10,967 bases of DNA from Lachnoclostridium sp. UBA6475 (lineage in GTDB: Bacteria; Bacillota; Clostridia; Lachnospirales; Lachnospiraceae). The notes beneath the pieces are model-generated. The model made no database searches. It worked only from the letters and a program-made list of their open reading frames with translations, and was not told where the DNA came from. Both the position numbers and the translations under genes were made by a program. The first letter of the stretch is position 1, and each line of letters begins with the position of its first letter. Location: NCBI GenBank assembly GCA_002435545.1, contig DJNB01000228.1:12353-23319 (forward strand). Reading direction: 5' to 3'. This document shows, in pieces, positions 6,438-10,967 of the stretch.

Positions 6438-6466
6438 ATTTTAGCATAATATTTTAAATTTGCCAA
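6438..6466 (-). promoter_or_regulatory. Promoter of the DUF4143 gene, -35 embedded in a repeat
   Basis: TTGGCA (6466-6461), a 17-nt spacer, and TAAAAT (6443-6438) preceded by TGC, making an extended -10. The -35 box is part of the first of three 32-nt-spaced repeats, so a protein bound to the repeats would compete with or assist RNA polymerase. Confidence 0.75.
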
Positions 6467-6542
6467 CCGAAAATCAAAACTTTTTTGAAAATTGCCAACC
6501 GGAAAAATGCATTTTTTTCAAATTTGCCAACCGAAAATCAAA
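6456..6542 (-). repeat. Three direct repeats at 32-nt period upstream of the DUF4143 gene
   Basis: The core TTGCCAACCG (+ strand) occurs at 6460-6469, 6492-6501 and 6524-6533, exactly 32 nt apart, or about three helical turns. Copies 1 and 3 share a longer match from AAATTTGCC through CGAAAATCAAA. Between the cores lie symmetric AT elements: TCAAAA/TTTTGA (6474-6488) and the palindrome AAAAATGCATTTTT (6503-6516). The array fills the gap between the two AT-rich genes and looks like an operator. Confidence 0.8.
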
Positions 6543-6553
6543 TTATTATTTTT

Positions 6554-8818
6554 TCAATACTTAATTTCTGTGGCATCATATCTCTCCGCACTCAGTATTG
6601 CCTTAAAATATCTGCAAAGTTTTTCCCTGCGTTGTTGGAAAAATTTTTCTGTCGGAATTTTATGTCCTTCTATTTCATTAAATAACCGGGAATCTGAAAA
6701 AGCATTTTTGATATCCTCGATCATCCAATGTGAGATTCCGCTAAACATACAGTCATAATACCCCATAGCATCTTCAAACCTTCCATTGCTTTTCTTATTG
6801 TTGTTGTAATCATCCAAAAGCATAAAATTCCCGATCCCGTTTACAATATCTTCCCGGTTTCTTGGATTTTCCATACCGAAGTACCCATGACCGCTTTTAT
6901 CTTCCGGATTATCCGGTTCCAGATGATCTAACTGTGCATCTTCCGGCTTTTTAAATGTAATTTTCGTTGCATTATTCATTTGCAATTTTCCACACGTTGT
7001 ATCATTATTTGTCTGAATCAATCGGAAAAATAATACTTTTAACCGTATATTATATTTGTTACTCCTTGAATATCTCCAAGTAGTGATCCAGCTTTCAAAC
7101 TCTTCGCCTGCCTTTGTTAAGTCAGCAGCAGAAATATCACAAACCGAATTACAATCCGAGCTTTGATGATATTTTTTAATCATCTCAACAGAATACTTCC
7201 TTGGCAGTTTATAATCCTTTGAAAGCAATGCAAGACGCCACATATTGTGTGACATTGTACATATCATTTCATACGCATCCAGATGACAGGAATTATTGAA
7301 ATATATTTGATCAATATAATTGTTTTCAAAATCGCTCACATCAAACTCTCCCGTACGGTCTTTCAGATAAAAATGCAGCAGTACATTAACCAAACCGGAA
7401 AGAACATTGGTTATTTTCATAGTCCGCAGTAACGAAATTGTTTTACAGACAACGGTACAATTGGCATCGTTTTCTTTTTTAAGAAGATTATCATTTAATT
7501 TTGTCCCGGTTAAACTTTTATCCAGAATGATACGAACCATTTTATATATTTTGATATCATTTAATGCCTGCTGCAGGGAATACTCTTGTTTATTTTCAAG
7601 ATAATCGTCCACGGTTTTGCGGATACCATCGTCATTTTTTCCGTCCAATTCACTGGATCCTGTAAGATAAACCGTTCCAAGAAGTGAAACCTCGCTGCGG
7701 TTTGCCTTTGTAAAAATGTGATCATCCCATTGTTTTGCAATCAGATCCAGGCCATTTTCTCTGACTTTTTCGTCATCACCGGACTTATTGTAATAGGATC
7801 TTAAATATAAATTTTTGATCAATTCCAAATCCCCGACTTTCTTACTCCGGTCATTCAAAGATTCAAACAAAATATAGGCATCTCTCTCGTTATCTGCGCA
7901 CACTGCACATAACTTTACATTTTCAGCCATTTTTTCCATCAGATCAAGCATTTGCATTGTATAATCTCTTCCGGATACCCCCTGCATTTTCACGATGGAA
8001 TCACATGTTTGATAAATAATATACATCGCTTCCACATACTGTCCGACAATCTCATTTTCCTTTTTTATTCTCTCAATATCTTTCTCTTTGAGAAGAAAAT
8101 ACGGTTCTTCTGAAACAACATCTACTACACACACGATCCTGCTCAACGCCATTTTGAGTTTTTCATTATAAGCACTCATGCAATATTGCAGTGCCAGATC
8201 GTACTTCTCATACAACTCATAATTTGCACTCTGATTTGCTTCAATATATTCGGAATTTTGTTGGGATAACGGCGTTGTGCACATCGTTTTTTCAAACATC
8301 TTTATAAGCTGATCCGCCTGTTCCGAATGGTCTTCCCGTGTCGCAAACATAGTATAAACCTGTTCCGACAATTGATGCAGCATCTCCTCTGTCGTGCTCC
8401 AGTCATCTGCAATAAATACTTGTTTCATCACTTCCAATAACTTATTACATTCTGACGAAACGCGGGCAATATTTTTTGTATTTCTAATATCCGCATCCAT
8501 TTGTGCACGCATCAACATAAAACGAAGGCAATTAAGAAGGTACATGGTTGTGATCCTCTGCTGTCCGTCAACCACTTCTAATTCATCTTCTTTCCCAATC
8601 ACAAAAACAACCGCTCCCGCAAAATATTCCAAACTGGTGTTCTTTATATTTAATTTTCTGTTTTTGTCAAAATCCTCGATCAAATTTGAAATATGTTCTT
8701 CATCCCATTCATAAGGCCGCTGATAAAAAGGAATCTTATACACCTTATTTTGCTTGTCTATCCCTACTTTTTCATGTAATTTTAAAAACGAATCATACTC
8801 ATATTTTACTATCTTCAT
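6554..8818 (-). CDS. DUF262/DUF1524 protein: SspE / GmrSD-type DNA restriction effector
   Basis: 754 residues. The N-terminal DUF262 domain shows IPFYQRPYEWDEEHISNLIEDF (29-50, in two parts: the Q-R-P-Y-x-W box and the following helix), YFAGAVVF (65-72) and the hallmark DGQQR (84-88), the NTP-binding or hydrolysis motif. ILFESLNDR...DLELIKNLYL (316-339) is the usual DUF262-DUF1524 connector. The C-terminal DUF1524 HNH-type nuclease has DHLEP with His632, then GIGNFMLL with Asn664 and YNNNKKSN (672-679). The family includes the type IV enzyme GmrSD (cleaves glucosylated hydroxymethylcytosine DNA) and SspE (senses DNA phosphorothioate and nicks phage DNA); the full-length two-domain form is seen here. 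The ATG lies 3 nt after the cysteine desulfurase stop and its GGAGG (8831-8827, 8-nt spacing) is formed by that gene's last codons, so translation is probably coupled. The gene is much more AT-rich than the desulfurase. Confidence 0.9.
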   Translation of the reverse strand: MKIVKYEYDSFLKLHEKVGIDKQNKVYKIPFYQRPYEWDEEHISNLIEDFDKNRKLNIKNTSLEYFAGAVVFVIGKEDELEVVDGQQRITTMYLLNCLRFMLMRAQMDADIRNTKNIARVSSECNKLLEVMKQVFIADDWSTTEEMLHQLSEQVYTMFATREDHSEQADQLIKMFEKTMCTTPLSQQNSEYIEANQSANYELYEKYDLALQYCMSAYNEKLKMALSRIVCVVDVVSEEPYFLLKEKDIERIKKENEIVGQYVEAMYIIYQTCDSIVKMQGVSGRDYTMQMLDLMEKMAENVKLCAVCADNERDAYILFESLNDRSKKVGDLELIKNLYLRSYYNKSGDDEKVRENGLDLIAKQWDDHIFTKANRSEVSLLGTVYLTGSSELDGKNDDGIRKTVDDYLENKQEYSLQQALNDIKIYKMVRIILDKSLTGTKLNDNLLKKENDANCTVVCKTISLLRTMKITNVLSGLVNVLLHFYLKDRTGEFDVSDFENNYIDQIYFNNSCHLDAYEMICTMSHNMWRLALLSKDYKLPRKYSVEMIKKYHQSSDCNSVCDISAADLTKAGEEFESWITTWRYSRSNKYNIRLKVLFFRLIQTNNDTTCGKLQMNNATKITFKKPEDAQLDHLEPDNPEDKSGHGYFGMENPRNREDIVNGIGNFMLLDDYNNNKKSNGRFEDAMGYYDCMFSGISHWMIEDIKNAFSDSRLFNEIEGHKIPTEKFFQQRREKLCRYFKAILSAERYDATEIKY

Positions 8819-8821
8819 ATC

Positions 8822-9970
8822 CTATTCCTCCATTAGTTCCTTCACTGCCTCTACCAGTGCCTGTACATCCGCTTCCGTCGTGAACCGTCCCATGCTCACC
8901 CGCACCGTGCCGCCATATTGTACACTTCCAATGATGTCATGGACAAGCGGAGCACAATGATAGCCGGTCCGGACTGCAAGTTCAAAATCCTCGTCCAGGA
9001 TCATGCCGAGTTCATCTGCCTGGTACCTGTCGCAGACAAAGGACAGGATGCCTGTGCTCTTCTCCAGCGGCTGTGTTCCTAAGACGCTCACTCCTTCGAC
9101 ATCCGAAAGACCTCTGCGTAAAATTTCCAATAATTTCCTTTCGTGCAGAAGATCTCTCCCGGCACATTTTGCTGTTAATTCCAGTGCTTTTCCGAGGGCT
9201 GCGACTGCCGCAATGTCGGGACTCCCCACTTCGTAACGGTTGTTTCCGTTTGCCGGAAGCGACAGATTGAGAGAATCGCTTCCCGTCCCACCAAAATACA
9301 GCGGCTGCAACGGAATTTGTCCGGCATTGACAAAACCACCGGCTCCAAACATTCCATATAGGTTTTTATGCCCGGCAAAGATCAGAAAATCAATCTGTTC
9401 TTCCACCACATGAACCGGGCAGATGCCAAGTCCCTGAGCACTGTCCAAAAAAGTCACAGCCCCTGCTTTTTTTGCCGCATGAAAAATTTGTGCGTAAGGC
9501 AGAAGATAGCCGGTCACATTGCTCACCTGCGTCACGCAGACAAGACGTGGTTTTTCCAGTTGAAAAAACGTACTCGTTTTATCCAGGTCAATCTGCCCAT
9601 CTTCCCTGACCGGAAGCACCTTAATCTGTATCTCATACCGCTCCTGCATCGCATGAAGGGTACGCATGACTGCATTATGTTCGTAGGGAGAGACGACCAC
9701 CACATCCCTCTTATTCCATGTGAGTCCCTGCAAGATGACATTTGCCGCCATTGTCGCCGATGCGGTAAAATACACATCGTCGTCCGAAAAGGCATGGACA
9801 TACTCCGCCATGGTATGACGCGTGTATTGTATCTGCCGCTCTGCTTCTGCCGCCAGCCGGTAACTGCCTCTGCCGGCATTGACGCATTTTTCACATCCCC
9901 ACAGCACATAGGCATCTCTTACCTCTTTTGGCTTCGGATACGTCGTCGCCGCATTATCCAGATATATCAA
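8822..9970 (-). CDS. Cysteine desulfurase (PLP-dependent class V aminotransferase fold)
   Basis: 382 residues, the usual length for the family. It removes sulfur from cysteine to give alanine and an enzyme-bound persulfide passed to acceptors. Visible key residues: LDNAATT at 4-10, His98 (YEHNA, PLP stacking), Asp176 and Gln179 (LDSAQ), the Schiff-base lysine Lys202 (AGHKNLYG), catalytic Cys339 (RTGYHCAPLVH) and Arg357 (GGTVRVSMGRF, substrate carboxylate). The MIYLDNAATTYPKP opening and GYHCAPLxH loop suggest the EF2568-like/SufS-related subgroup rather than the IscS type. The start is TTG at 9970 with GGAG (9981-9978) 7 nt upstream; no ATG fits. It begins 4 nt after the upstream gene's stop and ends 3 nt before the DUF262 gene, so it is the middle gene of an operon. 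That context points to supplying sulfur for DNA phosphorothioation (SspA/DndA role), but Fe-S or tRNA sulfur supply is possible. Confidence 0.95.
   Translation of the reverse strand: MIYLDNAATTYPKPKEVRDAYVLWGCEKCVNAGRGSYRLAAEAERQIQYTRHTMAEYVHAFSDDDVYFTASATMAANVILQGLTWNKRDVVVVSPYEHNAVMRTLHAMQERYEIQIKVLPVREDGQIDLDKTSTFFQLEKPRLVCVTQVSNVTGYLLPYAQIFHAAKKAGAVTFLDSAQGLGICPVHVVEEQIDFLIFAGHKNLYGMFGAGGFVNAGQIPLQPLYFGGTGSDSLNLSLPANGNNRYEVGSPDIAAVAALGKALELTAKCAGRDLLHERKLLEILRRGLSDVEGVSVLGTQPLEKSTGILSFVCDRYQADELGMILDEDFELAVRTGYHCAPLVHDIIGSVQYGGTVRVSMGRFTTEADVQALVEAVKELMEE
8827..8831 (-). promoter_or_regulatory. Shine-Dalgarno of the DUF262 gene inside the desulfurase 3' end
   Basis: GGAGG on the minus strand overlaps the last codons of the desulfurase (MEE then TAG) and sits 8 nt before the DUF262 ATG at 8818. 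This fixes the start and indicates translational coupling. Confidence 0.8.
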
Positions 9971-9974
9971 ATGA

Positions 9975-10967
9975 TCACTCCAATTCCTGCTGTAACAAAT
10001 CCAGCAAAATCTTTACCCTCTGTTCCTTTTCAAGACTGTCTCCAAATTCAGAGATGGCATCTTCCATCGCCGCCTGTGCAAATACCATGACAGAATCCGT
10101 CTCCACGTCTTTAAAATACTTGTCTAACTGCTCTCCCTGCGAATTGACAAACGTCAGGTGGCAGGTATCCTCCGCCTCGGAAGTATTGGAAGATTTTTCC
10201 AGTTCTTTGCAGATGTTCTGTAATGCCTGTTTGTATTCCTGCACGGTATCCTGGCGAAAATCTTCCGGATATCTTCCCGTAATCTGTTTGGCAAGTCCGG
10301 AAATCACTTCTTCCTCTGTCTCACCGGAAAGCGACATCATATACTGCAATAACATCGATGCCGGTGTTGTAAGAACACTCGTCTGCGTCAGCGCCGATTT
10401 CTTCCGCGCCCATTCTTTGAGTGCCGGCTTGATCGTCTCGTCATCAATATCGAGACAGGACATCGTCACCTTACGCAGCTGTTCCATCAGATTCTCATAA
10501 AAGGAATCCAGCTCCTCTTTTGCCTGAACCAGTTTTTTGTAAAATAATTCGTAATTCACATTCGTCTTCTTCTGTTCGATCAAAAACGGCATTTTTTCAA
10601 AAATAAGCTCTCTCGGATTGACCTCGCCTTTAGCAAGCAGTCTGCAAAATTTTTGATTCATCTCATCCGGGTAGGCTGCCATACGGCTTGACGCCGGAAG
10701 ATGCGTAAACCAGTACTGCATTCCATTTACAATTATTTCCAGTCTCGTTGGCGGCTGTGCCGGATTTTGATACCCCTTCGGAAGTGGAAACAGTTTTTCC
10801 AGTCTTTTCAGATAATGTTCCTTTTTCGAACTGCCGCGCTCGATATAAAGATCATATTTTTCCGGATGCTCATTCACAAGTTCCAACGTATCTGCCTGAA
10901 ATGGAAGCTCCCGGCCGCCTTCATAAAAAACCGCACTGTTTCCCCAATCCCGGACGCAAAGAGCCAG
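9975..10967 (-). CDS. C-terminal part of a large protein upstream of the desulfurase (possible SspC-like ATPase; cut by window edge)
   Basis: The frame is open from the right edge to the TGA at 9975, giving 330 visible residues; the true start is outside. A TTG at 10886 is only an internal leucine codon, because the frame continues upstream without a stop. The visible part is mostly helical and charged, with coiled-coil-like stretches near visible residues 139-165 and 241-260. No P-loop, nuclease or membrane segment can be seen. Patterns such as LCVRDWGNSAVFYEGG (3-18), RLEIIVNGMQYWFTHLP (75-91) and LIFEKMPFLIE (121-131) remind me of the C-terminal regions of very large ATP-binding proteins in defence loci, and in an Ssp-type operon this position would suit SspC. 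That is recollection plus context, not demonstrated homology. It lies 4 nt from the desulfurase and has similar GC, so the two are co-transcribed. Confidence 0.6.
   Translation of the reverse strand: MALCVRDWGNSAVFYEGGRELPFQADTLELVNEHPEKYDLYIERGSSKKEHYLKRLEKLFPLPKGYQNPAQPPTRLEIIVNGMQYWFTHLPASSRMAAYPDEMNQKFCRLLAKGEVNPRELIFEKMPFLIEQKKTNVNYELFYKKLVQAKEELDSFYENLMEQLRKVTMSCLDIDDETIKPALKEWARKKSALTQTSVLTTPASMLLQYMMSLSGETEEEVISGLAKQITGRYPEDFRQDTVQEYKQALQNICKELEKSSNTSEAEDTCHLTFVNSQGEQLDKYFKDVETDSVMVFAQAAMEDAISEFGDSLEKEQRVKILLDLLQQELE

Noticed and set aside
6503..6516. Palindrome AAAAATGCATTTTT as a terminator for the DUF262 gene
   Set aside because: All pairs but the central GC are A-T, giving a weak hairpin with almost no loop, and it lies inside the repeat array. 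No convincing terminator is visible after the DUF262 gene.
6456..6542. CRISPR array
   Set aside because: The total period is only 32 nt, there are three copies, and the intervening sequence is AT-rich and partly shared, leaving no room for unique spacers. Position over a promoter fits an operator better.
9368..10090. Open frame of 240 codons on the + strand
   Set aside because: It spans the desulfurase and the end of the upstream gene in antisense. The sense genes have full catalytic motifs, and this frame has no recognisable domain or start signal.
10884..10886. TTG at 10886 as the start of the right-edge gene
   Set aside because: The frame stays open for 27 more codons to the window edge, and no Shine-Dalgarno precedes this TTG; it reads as an internal leucine.

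Overview
The window looks like chromosomal DNA of a low-to-moderate GC Gram-positive anaerobe of the class Clostridia, most likely Lachnospiraceae. The evidence is Firmicutes-type promoters and strong Shine-Dalgarno sequences, frequent TTG/GTG starts, 'PTPKPTEEP'/'SPEPTETP' Pro-Thr linkers on exported proteins, and the family mix (DUF4846, M15-type DD-peptidase, Big_2 secreted protein). Every gene I can support lies on the minus strand, so transcription runs from high to low coordinates.

Right-hand block (10967 down to 6554): a tightly packed operon whose 5' part lies outside the window. It holds the C-terminal 330 residues of a large protein, a complete PLP-dependent cysteine desulfurase (gap 4 nt), and a DUF262/DUF1524 protein of the GmrSD/SspE type (gap 3 nt, Shine-Dalgarno inside the desulfurase 3' end). 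A cysteine desulfurase followed directly by a DUF262-DUF1524 effector is the arrangement expected for a DNA phosphorothioation defence system of the Ssp type (SspA sulfur donor, SspB-C-D modification, SspE restriction). The modification genes would then lie just beyond the right edge. This is an inference; the decisive genes are not visible.

Middle (6538 to 5060): an AAA_14/DUF4143 ATPase with its own promoter. The promoter region carries three copies of a TTGCCAACCG core at an exact 32-nt period, and one copy supplies the -35 box. The DUF262 and DUF4143 genes form a clearly more AT-rich block than their neighbours.

Next (5060 to 1904): a phased A-tract region, an extended -10 promoter, a 30-codon leader ORF with a duplicated Shine-Dalgarno, and a 967-residue secreted protein. 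That protein has two Ig-like domains, Pro/Thr linkers and carbohydrate-binding-like modules, two of which are a recent tandem duplication. It has no visible wall anchor.

Left-hand block (1900 to 1): a DUF4846 membrane-anchored extracytoplasmic protein with a clean sigma-A promoter, a 39-residue single-pass membrane protein with its own promoter, tRNA-Pro(CGG) with an intrinsic terminator, and the N-terminal part of an exported M15-type D,D-carboxypeptidase-like protein cut by the left edge. These look like ordinary cell-envelope genes and appear unrelated to the defence block.
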